Assembly (NCBI RefSeq): GCF_024211255.1
Contig: NZ_JAMLDY010000001.1
Location: 62,001 to 126,000, forward strand
DNA: 64,000 bases
Origin: Sphingomonas liriopis
GTDB taxonomy: Bacteria > Pseudomonadota > Alphaproteobacteria > Sphingomonadales > Sphingomonadaceae
Direction: 5' to 3'
A model generated the notes under the pieces. It had not been told where the DNA came from. It did no database searches and saw only the letters and a list, made by a program, of their open reading frames with translations. The number at the start of each line of letters is the position of its first letter. Position 1 is the first letter of the stretch. Both the position numbers and the translations under genes were made by a program. Shown piece after piece: positions 1 through 8,878 of this stretch.

Positions 1-711
1 GCACTCGGGCCCGTCCGGGTGGCGCCGCCGCCCGCCGATGGCTGGCTGTTCGCCGCGGGCGAATTGTCGATGAGCGCAGGCGACCTTGCCAAATGGGACG
101 TCGCGCGATTGAACCGCAGCCTGCTGCCCGCCGACGACTGGGCGGCGCAGGAAAAGCCGGTGCTGCTCGCCGACGGCAGCACGACCAATTACGGCCTCGG
201 CGTCAGCCTCGGCAAGCGCGGTGGCCAGCCGTACGTGGAGCATAGCGGCGAGGCGGTCGGCTTCCTGTCCGAAAACATCGTCTTTCCCGACCAGAAGGCG
301 GCGATCGTCGTGCTGACCAACGCCGATTTCGGCGACGCCTTCGTCACGATCGCGCAGGGGCTCGCCAAAATCGTCGTCCCCGGCAATGCCGATGCGGCCG
401 AGGCGGCGAAGACCAAAGCGGCACGCGCGTTGTTCGATTCGCTGCGGGGCGGCACGCTCGATCGTCGGCTGCTGACCGCCAACGCCTCCTATTATTTCAC
501 GCCGCAGGTGCTCGCCGATTACCGCACCAGCCTGTCGCCGCTGGGCGAGCCGACCGGGTTCGAGTTGGCGAGCCCGAAGCGGCTGCGCGGCGGCTTCGTG
601 CAGCGGCGCTACACCGTCACCTATCCCAAGCGGAAGCTGTCGATCGGCACCTTCGCCGAGCCGGACGGCGCCGAACGCTACGAACAGTTCCTCGTGTCCC
701 CGGCCAACTGA
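1..711 (+). CDS. Serine hydrolase, beta-lactamase family (5' truncated by window edge)
   Basis: The frame is open from base 1 to the TGA at 709-711, giving the last 236 residues of a longer protein. The stretch GELSMSAGDLAKW matches the conserved loop after the catalytic domain core in class C beta-lactamase/esterase-like serine hydrolases, and HSGEAVGF fits the third active-site motif (HSG in place of KTG). The SxxK nucleophile motif would lie upstream, outside the window. The last 90 or so residues look like a small accessory beta domain. The stop codon overlaps the ATG of the next gene by one base (TGATG), so the two are probably co-translated. The substrate cannot be told from sequence; a peptidase or esterase is likely. 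Confidence 0.75.
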   Translation, partial: ALGPVRVAPPPADGWLFAAGELSMSAGDLAKWDVARLNRSLLPADDWAAQEKPVLLADGSTTNYGLGVSLGKRGGQPYVEHSGEAVGFLSENIVFPDQKAAIVVLTNADFGDAFVTIAQGLAKIVVPGNADAAEAAKTKAARALFDSLRGGTLDRRLLTANASYYFTPQVLADYRTSLSPLGEPTGFELASPKRLRGGFVQRRYTVTYPKRKLSIGTFAEPDGAERYEQFLVSPAN

Positions 712-2075
712 TGCCCGACACATTGCTCCAGCCCGACCGCGGCCAGCCCGCGCGGACCATCGACTGGGTCGCGCCCGACGGTTATGATGTCTGGCTCGGC
801 CAGCAGCCGCCGCGGGTGCGCATCGCGCTCGCCGCGCAGCGCTTTACCGGCAAGACTGGTGCCCATGCGATCTACGCCGATAACGAGGACGTGCGCGCGA
901 TCGTCGTGGCGAAGGCGGCCGGTCCGTGGACGCTCGCCAGGCTCGTCGAGGCGCTGCCCGCGGGCACCTATCGCGTCGCCGCGCCGATCGGCGACGCGGC
1001 GCTCGGCTGGCTGCTCGGCCAATATCGCTTCGACCGCTATCGCAAGGCGGAGGATGCCGGTCCGCGCATCCTGCTGACCGCCGACGCCGCAGGGATCGAG
1101 GAGACGCTGCGCATCGCCGCGGCGACGCGGCTGGTCCGCGACCTCGTCAACACCGGCGCGGGCGACCTCGGCCCCGCCGAGCTGGAGGATGCGGTCGCGC
1201 GGCTCGCCAGCGAACATGGCGGGATGCTCAGCGTCACGCGCGGCGATGCGCTCGCGACCGGCTATCCGATGATCCACGCGGTCGGGCAGGCGGCGGTCAA
1301 GGAACGCTGCCCCCGGCTGATCGAACTCGAATGGGGCGACCCAGCGCATCCGCGCATCGCACTGGTCGGCAAGGGCGTGGTGTTCGACACCGGCGGGCTC
1401 GACATCAAGCCGTCCGCCGGCATGCGGCTGATGAAGAAGGACATGGGCGGCGCCGCGCACGCGCTGGCGCTCGCCGGGCTGGTGATGGCCGCGCGCCTGC
1501 CGGTGCGGCTCCACCTGCTGATCCCGGCGGTCGAGAACGCCATCGCCGGCAACGCCTTCCGCCCCGGCGACGTGCTGCGCAGCCGCGCGGGGCTGACGGT
1601 GGAGAACACCAACACCGATGCCGAGGGGCGGCTGATCCTCGGCGACGCGCTGACCAAGGCGGGCGAGGGCAAGCCCGAACTGATCCTCGATTTCGCGACG
1701 CTCACCGGCGCGGCGCGGGTGGCGCTCGGCCCCGATCTGCCGCCGCTGTTCACTGACGACGACGCGCTGGCGGACGAATTGCTCGCGGCCGGGATCGCGC
1801 TCGACGACCCGTTGTGGCGGCTGCCGTTGTGGGACGGCTATGACGAGATGCTGAAATCGGACATCGCCGACATGGTCAACGCGCCCGACGGCGGCTTCGC
1901 GGGTGCGATCACCGCCGCGCTGTTCCTGCGCCGGTTCGTGCCGGCCGGTGTCGCCTGGGCGCATATGGACGTCTTCGCGTGGCGGCCGGCGGGCAAGCCG
2001 GGGCGACCGAAAGGCGGCGACGCCTACGCTCTGCGTGCCTGCTTCGTGGTGCTGAAGCAGCGCTACGGTCGATAA
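711..2075 (+). CDS. Leucyl aminopeptidase family protein (peptidase M17)
   Basis: This 454-residue protein is a cytosolic di-metal aminopeptidase that removes N-terminal residues from peptides. The M17 catalytic domain is clear. FDTGGLDIKPSAGM (about residues 224-237) carries the metal-binding Asp and active-site Lys, MKKDMGGAAH follows, and NTDAEGRLILGDAL (about 300-313) is the family signature. The N-terminal 150 residues are the divergent M17 macro-like domain. Length is slightly below the 480-500 residues of E. coli PepA, as is usual for the alphaproteobacterial 'leucyl aminopeptidase family' branch. The ATG overlaps the stop of the upstream serine hydrolase, suggesting an operon of peptide-acting enzymes. 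Confidence 0.93.
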   Translation: MPDTLLQPDRGQPARTIDWVAPDGYDVWLGQQPPRVRIALAAQRFTGKTGAHAIYADNEDVRAIVVAKAAGPWTLARLVEALPAGTYRVAAPIGDAALGWLLGQYRFDRYRKAEDAGPRILLTADAAGIEETLRIAAATRLVRDLVNTGAGDLGPAELEDAVARLASEHGGMLSVTRGDALATGYPMIHAVGQAAVKERCPRLIELEWGDPAHPRIALVGKGVVFDTGGLDIKPSAGMRLMKKDMGGAAHALALAGLVMAARLPVRLHLLIPAVENAIAGNAFRPGDVLRSRAGLTVENTNTDAEGRLILGDALTKAGEGKPELILDFATLTGAARVALGPDLPPLFTDDDALADELLAAGIALDDPLWRLPLWDGYDEMLKSDIADMVNAPDGGFAGAITAALFLRRFVPAGVAWAHMDVFAWRPAGKPGRPKGGDAYALRACFVVLKQRYGR

Positions 2076-2082
2076 GATCCCT

Positions 2083-2189
2083 CGTCACCCCGGACTGTTC
2101 CGGGGTCCACTCCGCGGCGAGGCGAGTGGCTCGCGAGTCTTTCCGCGCGCTTGCGGAACGGTGGACCCCGGAACAAGTCCGGGGTGACG
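2083..2189. repeat. Paired inverted repeat, family B (copy 1)
   Basis: Two arms of about 28 bases beginning CGTCACCCCGGACT and ending TCCGGGGTGACG face each other across about 50 bases. Each arm is itself nearly palindromic (CCCCGGA..TCCGGGG). Copies with the same arms occur at 47587-47695 and 48790-48897. It lies just after the aminopeptidase stop, where it could fold into a long hairpin and block 3' decay or terminate transcription. Confidence 0.85.
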
Positions 2190-2206
2190 AGGGGGTTGGG
2201 GAAACC

Positions 2207-2950
2207 CTATCGATCCACCGCCGGCGGATCGATGTCCCATTGCTGGTCGCGCAGCACGGTCGATCGCACCGGTTTGCCGGCGGCATCGCGCCACGGATCG
2301 TAACGGAAGCGCTTTTCGATCGCCCGGCACGTCGCCTGGTCCATCAGCGCACTGCCGCTCGACCGCGCGATCGTGCAGCCTGTGACGCGGCCGTTGGTCT
2401 CGACGCGGTAGCGCACGCCGACGACGCCGCGAAAGCCGGTGTCGAGCACGAACTCGGGAATGTCCGATCCCTTGATCCGCCCGCTGACCAGCCGCGGCAC
2501 GCGCTCAAGGCCGCTGCCGTCGCCATCGCCGTCCCCGCCTGCACCATGGCCGTCGCCGATCCCGCCCGCGCCCGTCCCCGGGCCCGCCCGATCGGACGCG
2601 CCGGAGCTCGCCTGCACGCCGATGTAGGGCAGCGGTGCGACCACCATCGGCGGCGGCGGCACGACCTGGACGATCGGCACCGGCGCGGTGACCTCGGTCG
2701 CCTTGGAGCGGAGGTTGGGCGGCGATGCCTTGCCGCTCGCACGGTTGATCTTCGTGGGCGGCGGCACGATCCGTTCGGGCGGCGGCGGATCGGGCGTCAC
2801 GTCGAACGTCGCCAGCACCTGCTGCGGCAGGTCGGGCGCCCCGCGGAACGCCAGCCCGAGCAGCAGCGCATAGCCGAGCGCCGCCACGATTACCGCGGTC
2901 AGCACCGCGGCGCCGAGCCGTTCGTGCGGTGAGGGGCCGTAAGTCATCAT
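2207..2950 (-). CDS. TonB-family energy transducer protein
   Basis: A 247-residue protein with the layout of TonB: short cytoplasmic start, one membrane helix (about residues 12-35), a proline-rich linker with PDPPPPERIVPPP, a glycine/aspartate-rich spacer (GDGDGDGSG) and a C-terminal TonB domain in which the last strand region ends around LRDQQWDIDPP. Such proteins couple the proton motive force to outer-membrane receptors. No ExbB/ExbD genes are adjacent. I start at the ATG at 2950 because the open frame upstream runs through a palindromic repeat; a second ATG follows directly at 2947. No strong ribosome-binding site is visible for either. The two cysteines in the C-terminal domain (GCTIARSSG and ATCRAIE) could form a disulphide. 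Confidence 0.8.
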   Translation of the reverse strand: MMTYGPSPHERLGAAVLTAVIVAALGYALLLGLAFRGAPDLPQQVLATFDVTPDPPPPERIVPPPTKINRASGKASPPNLRSKATEVTAPVPIVQVVPPPPMVVAPLPYIGVQASSGASDRAGPGTGAGGIGDGHGAGGDGDGDGSGLERVPRLVSGRIKGSDIPEFVLDTGFRGVVGVRYRVETNGRVTGCTIARSSGSALMDQATCRAIEKRFRYDPWRDAAGKPVRSTVLRDQQWDIDPPAVDR

Positions 2951-3000
2951 CGGAAAGATGATACCGCAGGCTGCCTTTCGCAACGCTGACCGCCGCCGCC

Positions 3001-3091
3001 CCGTTCGTGCCGAGCTTGTCGAAGCACAGCGCTCCACCTGCGACGACGGTGCGTGCGAGCCCCAGCCCTTCGACAAGCTCAGGGCGAACGG
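3001..3091. repeat. Paired inverted repeat, family A (copy 1)
   Basis: Arms CCGTTCGTGCCGAGCTTGTC and the opposing CGACAAGCTCAGGGCGAACGG enclose about 40 bases. The same arms recur at five other places in this window (7562, 19456, 25939, 53118, 56505). It lies between tonB-like and tpiA, 17 bases past the tpiA stop. Confidence 0.85.
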
Positions 3092-3107
3092 AGGAAGGGT
3101 GTGGCTC

Positions 3108-3854
3108 CTACAGTCCCGCCGCCGCCTCGACGATCGGCACGAACTTCGCTGCGGTCAGGCTGGCGCCGCCGACCAGCGCGCCGTCGACGTTGTCGCAGGC
3201 CAGGATCGTCGCGGCATTCTCGCCGGTCACCGACCCACCATACAGGATACGCACGCCATCGGCGGCATCGCCGATCAGCATCCTGAGCTTCGCGCGCGCG
3301 ATCGCATGGATCGCTGCGATCTGCTCCAGTGTCGGCGTGCGCCCCGTGCCGATCGCCCAGCGCGGTTCGTAGGCGAGCGTGAACCAGCTGCCGTCGGCAT
3401 TGTCCGGCACCGATTTCTCGATCTGCGCCTGCACCACGCGCTCGGCGCGATCGGCGTCGCGCTCCGCCTCGGTCTCGCCGCAGCAGGAGATGACGTGCAG
3501 CCCCTGACGATGCGCCGCCGCCGCCTTGGCCCAGGCATCGTGGCTGGTCTCGCCCTGATCCATCCGCCGCTCGCTATGGCCGACGATGGTGAAGCGCGCG
3601 CCGGCCTCCGCGACCATCGCCGCCGAGACGCAGCCGGTGTGTGCGCCGCTCGCCGCCTCGTGCACGTCCTCCGCGCCGATCGCCAGACCGGGCGCACGCT
3701 CGGCCGCCGGTGCGATCAGCGTGAACGGCACCGCGACGGCGACGTCCACCCCCGGTGCCGCCGCCGCGGCCGCCGCGATGGCGTCCAGTTCGGCGAGCGT
3801 GGCCCGCGAACCGTTCATCTTCCAATTGCCCGCCACGAGCTTGCGCCGCGTCAT
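3108..3854 (-). CDS. tpiA: Triosephosphate isomerase
   Basis: A 248-residue TIM barrel interconverting dihydroxyacetone phosphate and glyceraldehyde-3-phosphate. The active-site landmarks are present: AGNWKMNG at the N terminus (Lys), IVGHSERR (electrophilic His), LAYEPRWAIGTG (catalytic Glu and mobile loop 6) and LYGGSV (phosphate loop). The start is fixed by an excellent AGGAGG six bases before the ATG at 3854; the frame upstream of it is spurious. It is divergent from the PpiD-type gene with about 110 bases between them. gap, pgk and a class I aldolase lie 46-51 kb away in this window rather than in one glycolytic operon. Confidence 0.97.
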   Translation of the reverse strand: MTRRKLVAGNWKMNGSRATLAELDAIAAAAAAAPGVDVAVAVPFTLIAPAAERAPGLAIGAEDVHEAASGAHTGCVSAAMVAEAGARFTIVGHSERRMDQGETSHDAWAKAAAAHRQGLHVISCCGETEAERDADRAERVVQAQIEKSVPDNADGSWFTLAYEPRWAIGTGRTPTLEQIAAIHAIARAKLRMLIGDAADGVRILYGGSVTGENAATILACDNVDGALVGGASLTAAKFVPIVEAAAGL

Positions 3855-3964
3855 CCGACCTCCTGTTTTACACGTTAAACACGCAATGCCTCCCCCCATG
3901 CTTGATGGCAAGCCGCCTCCCCCCTAAAGCGTGCGGCATCTGCCAAGGGACGATCGACCTCTCC

Positions 3965-5905
3965 ATGCTCAGCTTCTTCCGCCGGATCATCAATTCCAAG
4001 GCCGGCATCGTCGTCACCTTCATCGTGCTCGGCGTCATCGCGCTGGCCTTCGCGGCGGGCGACATCACCGGCCTCGGCGGCAATTCGACGCGCCTGTCGG
4101 GCGACGCGGTCGCGACCGTCGGCGGCACCAAGGTGGCCGCCGCCGAGCTGCGCAGCCGCGTCCAGACCGAGCTGCAGGGCGTGCGCCAGCAGAACCCGAC
4201 CGCGACGATGGAACAGCTGCTCGAACAGGGCGGCCTGCAATCGACGCTCGACCGGACGATCAATGGCCTTGCCTTGGAGCGCTTCGGGCAGGATCAGGGC
4301 ATGGTCGTCAGCAAGCGCTCGATCGACGGCGTCATCGCCGGCATCCCGGGCCTGCGCGGCCCCAACGGCCAGTTCGATCCGGCCAATTACCAACGCCTGC
4401 TCGCCGACCAGAAGCTGACCGACGCGCAAGTCCGCACCGACATCGCGCGCGACATCATCGCGCAGCAGCTGATGCTGCCCAACCAGGGCGCGACGCAGGT
4501 GCCGATGAAGGTCGCGCTGCCCTATGCCTCGCTGATGCTCGAGAAGCGCACCGGCCAGATCGCGTTCGTCCCCGCCAAAGCGGTCGATACCGGCGCCGCA
4601 CCGACCGACGCCGAGCTGCAGGCCTTCTACAAGCGCAACATCGCGCGCTACACGATCCCCGAACGCCGCATCGTCCGCTACGCGCTCGTCTCGCCCGAAC
4701 AGGTGAAGGCGCGCGCGGTGCCGACCGAGGCGGAGGTCGCCGCGGCCTACAGGCAACAAGCGCCGCGTTTCGCCGCCGCCGAGAAGCGCACGATCGCGCA
4801 GGTCGTCGTCGCGGATCAGGCCGGTGCCAACGCGCTTGCCGCCAAGGTGAAAAGCGGCACGCCGCTCGCCGACGCCGCGCGCGCTGCCGGCCTCGAACCC
4901 GCGGTGCAGACCAGCGTGACCAAGGCCGCTTATGCCGCCGCCAGCAGCGCGGCCATCGCCGACGCCGCCTTCGCTGCGCAGCGCGGCGGCGTGGTCGGCC
5001 CGATCCGCGGCCCGCTCGGCTGGGTCGTCGCGCGTGTCGACGGCATCGAACAGGTGGCCGGCAAGACGCTGGAGCAGGCGCGTCCCGAGCTGGTCGCCGA
5101 ACTGTCGAAGCAGAAGCTGCAACAGGCGCTGTCGGACGTCCACGACAAGCTCGACGACGCGCTCGCCAAGAACGCGACCTTCGACGAGGCGGTCGCCGAC
5201 CAGAAGCTGAGCGGCCAGACCACGCCGGCGCTGCTCGCCAATGGCGGCAATCCCGACGCACCGACGGCGCAGACCGATCCGGGAATCGCGCCCGTCGTCG
5301 CCGCGGCCTTCCAGATGACCGAGGGCGATCCCGCACAGCTGGTGCCGGTCGGCCAGGACGGGGGCTTCGCGGTCGTCGCGATCGGCCGCGTCGTCGCCGC
5401 TGCGCCGCGTCCGCTGGCGCAGGTCCGCGCGCAGGTCGCCGCCGACGTCACCGCCGATCGCGCCCGCGCTGCTGCGCGCAAGCTCGCCACCGATATCCTC
5501 GCCAAGGTGAACAAGGGCACACCCCTGCCCGCGGCAATCGCCGGCGCGGGTCGCGCGCTGCCGCCGGTCCAGCCCGCCGCCGCCACCCGCGCGCAGTTGG
5601 CGCAGCAGCAGGGCCAGGTGCCGCCGGCGCTCGCGCTGATGTTCTCGATGACGAAGGGCAACGCGAAATTGCTCGAGGCGCCGAACAATGCCGGCTGGCT
5701 GATCGTCAAGCTCGACACGATCGTCCCCGGCAATGCCGCCGGCACGCCCGCCGCCGTCGCCGGCGCGCGCGGCAGCATCGCACGGGTCGTCGGCCGCGAA
5801 TATGCCGAGCAGTTCGCGCGCGCGGTGCGCAACACCGTCGGCGTCAAGACCGACGCCGCCGCGCTCGCCCGCGTCCGCGCCGACCTGACCGGCACCGGCA
5901 ACTGA
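3965..5905 (+). CDS. ppiD: Membrane-anchored peptidyl-prolyl isomerase/chaperone, PpiD type
   Basis: A 646-residue periplasmic folding factor anchored in the inner membrane. MLSFFRRIINSKAGI is a short cytoplasmic start followed by a single membrane helix (about residues 13-31), the signature of PpiD. A SurA-N-like domain follows with YQRLLADQKLTDAQVR, then a parvulin-like (PpiC) region around residues 270-390 and a long C-terminal helical part. The parvulin core is weakly conserved, so isomerase activity is uncertain, as for E. coli PpiD. The start at 3965 is chosen from the membrane anchor. Its stop is separated from the GTG of trpE by only two bases, an arrangement that ties trpE expression to this gene. 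Confidence 0.88.
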   Translation: MLSFFRRIINSKAGIVVTFIVLGVIALAFAAGDITGLGGNSTRLSGDAVATVGGTKVAAAELRSRVQTELQGVRQQNPTATMEQLLEQGGLQSTLDRTINGLALERFGQDQGMVVSKRSIDGVIAGIPGLRGPNGQFDPANYQRLLADQKLTDAQVRTDIARDIIAQQLMLPNQGATQVPMKVALPYASLMLEKRTGQIAFVPAKAVDTGAAPTDAELQAFYKRNIARYTIPERRIVRYALVSPEQVKARAVPTEAEVAAAYRQQAPRFAAAEKRTIAQVVVADQAGANALAAKVKSGTPLADAARAAGLEPAVQTSVTKAAYAAASSAAIADAAFAAQRGGVVGPIRGPLGWVVARVDGIEQVAGKTLEQARPELVAELSKQKLQQALSDVHDKLDDALAKNATFDEAVADQKLSGQTTPALLANGGNPDAPTAQTDPGIAPVVAAAFQMTEGDPAQLVPVGQDGGFAVVAIGRVVAAAPRPLAQVRAQVAADVTADRARAAARKLATDILAKVNKGTPLPAAIAGAGRALPPVQPAAATRAQLAQQQGQVPPALALMFSMTKGNAKLLEAPNNAGWLIVKLDTIVPGNAAGTPAAVAGARGSIARVVGREYAEQFARAVRNTVGVKTDAAALARVRADLTGTGN

Positions 5906-5907
5906 GG

Positions 5908-7401
5908 GTGAGCGACGCGGTCGATACGCTCGCCGCGGGCCGGCCGGCGTTCGTCTGGCGGCGGCAGGTCGCCGACACCGAAACGCCGGTCGCCGCGGCG
6001 CTCAAGCTGATCGAGCCGGGCCGCGGCGACTTCCTGCTCGAATCGGTCGAGGGCGGTGCGACCCGCGGTCGCCACAGCCTGATCGGCCTCGCGCCCGACC
6101 TCGTCTTCCGCGCACATGGCAACCGGGCGGAGGTCAACCGGCATTGGGCGACGAACCGCGACGCCTTCGTCCCCGCCGGTACCCCGACGCTGCAGACGCT
6201 GCGTGCGCTCGTCGCCGAATGTCGCGCCGACGTGCCCGCAGATCTGCCGCGCGCGCTCGCCTGCCTCGTCGGCTATTTCGGTTACGAGACGATCGGCCTC
6301 GTCGAACGGCTCGACGCGCCCGCCGTCGATCCGCTCGGCCTGCCCGACATGCTGTTCGTCCGGCCGACGGTGATCTGCGTGTTCGACCGGCTCGCCGACA
6401 CGCTGCACCTCGTCGCCCCCGTCTGGCCCGATGCGGCACGCGATCCGGCGCTACTCGTCGCAGAGGCGGAGGACCGGCTCGACGCCACCGCCGCGCGCCT
6501 CGCCAACACGCCGCTGCCTGCGCCGGTGCGTACCGACGATGCCGGCCTCGCCTACACACCGGCGATCCCGCCCGAACGCTACGCACGGATGGTGACGCGC
6601 GCGCAGGACTATATCGCGGCGGGCGACATCTTTCAGGTCGTGCTCGCCCAGCGTTTCTCGACCCCCTTCGCGCTGCCGCCGTTCGAGCTGTACCGCAGCC
6701 TGCGCCGCATCAATCCTTCGCCCTTCCTCTACCACCTCGATCTGCCCGGCTTCGCGCTGATCGGGTCGAGCCCCGAGATCCTCGTCCGCGTCCGCGACGG
6801 CCAGATCACCATCCGCCCGATCGCCGGCACCCGCCCGCGTGGGCGTACGGCGGCGGAGGACGAGACGAACCGGGCCAGTCTGCTCGCCGATCCCAAGGAG
6901 CGCGCCGAGCATCTGATGCTGCTCGATCTCGGCCGCAACGACGTCGGCCGTGCCGCCGCGCCCGGCAGCGTGCGCGTGACCGCGAGCTACGGCATCGAGC
7001 TGTACAGCCACGTCATGCACATCGTCTCGAACGTCGTCGGCGACCTGTCGCCCGCGGCGGATGCGATCGACGCGCTGTTCGCGGGCTTTCCGGCCGGCAC
7101 GGTCAGCGGCGCGCCCAAGGTCCGCGCCTGCCAGATCATCGCCGAACTGGAGCCCGAACGCCGCGGTGCCTATGCTGGCGGCGTCGGCTATTTCTCACCG
7201 GACGGATCGATGGACAGCTGCATCGTCCTGCGCACCGCGATCGTCAAGGACGGCACGATCCACGCCCAGGCCGGCGCCGGCATCGTCGCCGACAGCGTGC
7301 CGGAATACGAACAGCGCGAATGCGAGGCGAAGGCGGGCGCGATCCTGGCGGCGGCGCGCGATGCGGTGGCACGGGCGTCGGACGGAGGCTTCGGGCAGTA
7401 G
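5908..7401 (+). CDS. trpE: Anthranilate synthase component I
   Basis: A 497-residue chorismate-using subunit that makes anthranilate with TrpG. Landmarks: LLESVEGG near residue 48 (tryptophan feedback pocket, the LLES element), SPEILVR, IRPIAGTRPRG, HLMLLDLGRNDVG, and GTVSGAPKVRA. The start is GTG at 5908, two bases after the ppiD stop. No AUG lies near, and there is no leader or attenuator between the genes, so transcription must come through ppiD or from a promoter inside it. trpG, trpD and trpC lie 0.9 kb downstream, separated by two repeats and a gene on the other strand. Confidence 0.96.
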   Translation: MSDAVDTLAAGRPAFVWRRQVADTETPVAAALKLIEPGRGDFLLESVEGGATRGRHSLIGLAPDLVFRAHGNRAEVNRHWATNRDAFVPAGTPTLQTLRALVAECRADVPADLPRALACLVGYFGYETIGLVERLDAPAVDPLGLPDMLFVRPTVICVFDRLADTLHLVAPVWPDAARDPALLVAEAEDRLDATAARLANTPLPAPVRTDDAGLAYTPAIPPERYARMVTRAQDYIAAGDIFQVVLAQRFSTPFALPPFELYRSLRRINPSPFLYHLDLPGFALIGSSPEILVRVRDGQITIRPIAGTRPRGRTAAEDETNRASLLADPKERAEHLMLLDLGRNDVGRAAAPGSVRVTASYGIELYSHVMHIVSNVVGDLSPAADAIDALFAGFPAGTVSGAPKVRACQIIAELEPERRGAYAGGVGYFSPDGSMDSCIVLRTAIVKDGTIHAQAGAGIVADSVPEYEQRECEAKAGAILAAARDAVARASDGGFGQ

Positions 7402-7443
7402 CCTGGCGGGAGGGCTTGGACGCTACAAGCACCAACCCCTCCC

Positions 7444-7520
7444 CGTCATTGCGAGCGCAGCGAAGCAATCCAGGGCGTCCTGGTCCGGCTCTCGATTGCT
7501 TCGCTAAGCTCGCAATGACG
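7444..7520. repeat. Paired inverted repeat, family C
   Basis: Arms CGTCATTGCGAGCGCAGCGA and the opposing TCGCTAAGCTCGCAATGACG enclose a short spacer. This CGTCATTGCGAG-type element is a widely seen bacterial intergenic palindrome. It sits in the 316-base gap after trpE. Confidence 0.85.
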
Positions 7521-7561
7521 AACCGGGGGACTGTGCCGGCAGCCTCGCCTCCATCTTTCCG

Positions 7562-7628
7562 CCGTTCGTGCTGAGCCTGTCGAAGCACAGGTGAGACTCA
7601 GGCCCTTCGACAAGCTCAGGGCGAACGG
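7562..7628. repeat. Paired inverted repeat, family A (copy 2)
   Basis: Arms CCGTTCGTGCTGAGCCTGTC and the opposing GACAAGCTCAGGGCGAACGG lie 42 bases after the family C element. A third sequence, at 7661-7690, resembles one solitary arm of the family F element found at 14002-14142. The rest of the gap 7402-7717 holds nothing else I can support. Confidence 0.85.
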
Positions 7629-7717
7629 TCGGGGTGAGGCAGGCCCTGCCCCAAGCCCAACCTCTTAGCGCCTTCGCGTCTTCGCGCGAAAACCCCGTTA
7701 ACCGCCTCGTACGAACC

Positions 7718-8140
7718 TCAGGGAACCGTCGACTCCGCATCCCGCTGCGCACGCCGTTCCGCCGCCCATTGCTTGTTGGTCATCAGCGCACAGCCGCTTT
7801 GCCCACCCGTGCCGACCGGCGAACACGTATCCGGCAGCCCGCCCGCGACGCGCCCGACCTGGTCCTGCGTCGCGACGCGATTGCCCCACGCCTGGTTCTG
7901 CGCAGGGATCGGCCCGCTGTCGCGGAACTGCTTGGGGATGCGATAGGGCTGGTCGAGCGTCGAGCAGATGACGATTTCGGTATCGCTGCTCTGCGGGCAT
8001 TTCTGGCCCGCGCCCAGCGTCACCGCGCGCACCCGCTGCGGCGGCGTCCCCGTCCCTCCGGTATCGGCAGCCGGCGCGGTCTGGGCGCCGGCGACGGCGG
8101 GCAGCGCCATCAGGGTAGCGATAAGCAACGGGCGGAACAT
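7718..8140 (-). CDS. Secreted small protein of unknown function
   Basis: A 140-residue protein with a clear signal peptide: [20 protein letters not shown], cut after AGA or AGAQ. The mature part has paired cysteines in [13 protein letters not shown] and again in [14 protein letters not shown], so two disulphides are likely and a periplasmic location fits. AAGGAG lies nine bases before the ATG. I recognise the overall pattern from sphingomonad hypothetical proteins but know no function. It runs opposite to the trp genes and divides trpE from trpG. Its start faces trpG, with 153 bases between them that must hold promoters for both. Confidence 0.75.
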   Translation of the reverse strand: MFRPLLIATLMALPAVAGAQTAPAADTGGTGTPPQRVRAVTLGAGQKCPQSSDTEIVICSTLDQPYRIPKQFRDSGPIPAQNQAWGNRVATQDQVGRVAGGLPDTCSPVGTGGQSGCALMTNKQWAAERRAQRDAESTVP

Positions 8141-8293
8141 GACGGGCGTCTCCTTCGCAAGGCTCAACGTGCAGGCGACGCAGTTTCTCCCGGCGCGCGA
8201 CACGACGATGGCTTTAGCCGCCGCTACATTGCTACAGGATTGCCGCCGCGCAACAGGCGTTGCACGCGCGCGGTCATCGGCTATGGCGACGCG

Positions 8294-8878
8294 ATGATCT
8301 TGGTCGTCGACAATTACGACAGCTTCACCTGGAATCTGGTCCATTACCTGATGGAGCTGGGCAGCGAGGTGGAGGTGGTGCGCAACGATGCCATCTCGGC
8401 GGGGCAGGCGCTGTCGTCGGGCGCGCAGGCCTTCCTGATCTCGCCCGGCCCCTGCACGCCCACCGAGGCGGGCGTCAGCCTCGACCTCGTCGCCGCCGCC
8501 GCCGATGCCGGCCGGCCGCTGCTCGGCGTGTGTCTGGGGCATCAGGCGATCGGCCATCATTTCGGCGGCCGGGTCGAGCGCGGCGGGCTGATGCACGGCA
8601 AGACCTCGCCCGTCGAGCACGACGGCACCGGCCTGTTCGAAGGGCTGCCCTCGCCGTTCACCGCGACGCGCTATCACAGCCTGATCGTCAACGACGTCCC
8701 CGCCCCGCTCGTCGTCAACGCGCGCGCCGAGGACGGCCACGTCATGGGCTTCCGTCACGAAAGCCTGCCGATCCACGGCGTCCAGTTCCATCCCGAAAGC
8801 ATCGCCACCGAACACGGCCATGCGATGCTCGCCAACTTCCTGCGCATCGCCGGCATCCCGGTGAAGGATCGCGCGTGA
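8294..8878 (+). CDS. trpG: Anthranilate synthase component II (glutamine amidotransferase)
   Basis: A 194-residue class I glutaminase that supplies ammonia to Trp[16 protein letters not shown] opens the protein, [10 protein letters not shown] carries the nucleophilic Cys, and [14 protein letters not shown] carries the catalytic His and Glu. The protein start is fixed by homology ([11 protein letters not shown]); no good ribosome-binding site precedes it. It heads a tight run trpG-trpD-trpC-moaC-moeA in which the first four genes overlap by four bases at each junction. Confidence 0.95.
   Translation: MILVVDNYDSFTWNLVHYLMELGSEVEVVRNDAISAGQALSSGAQAFLISPGPCTPTEAGVSLDLVAAAADAGRPLLGVCLGHQAIGHHFGGRVERGGLMHGKTSPVEHDGTGLFEGLPSPFTATRYHSLIVNDVPAPLVVNARAEDGHVMGFRHESLPIHGVQFHPESIATEHGHAMLANFLRIAGIPVKDRA

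Noticed and set aside
8141-8293. Tryptophan leader peptide/attenuator before trpG
   Set aside because: No short frame with tandem Trp codons and no alternative stem pair is visible in the 153 bases.
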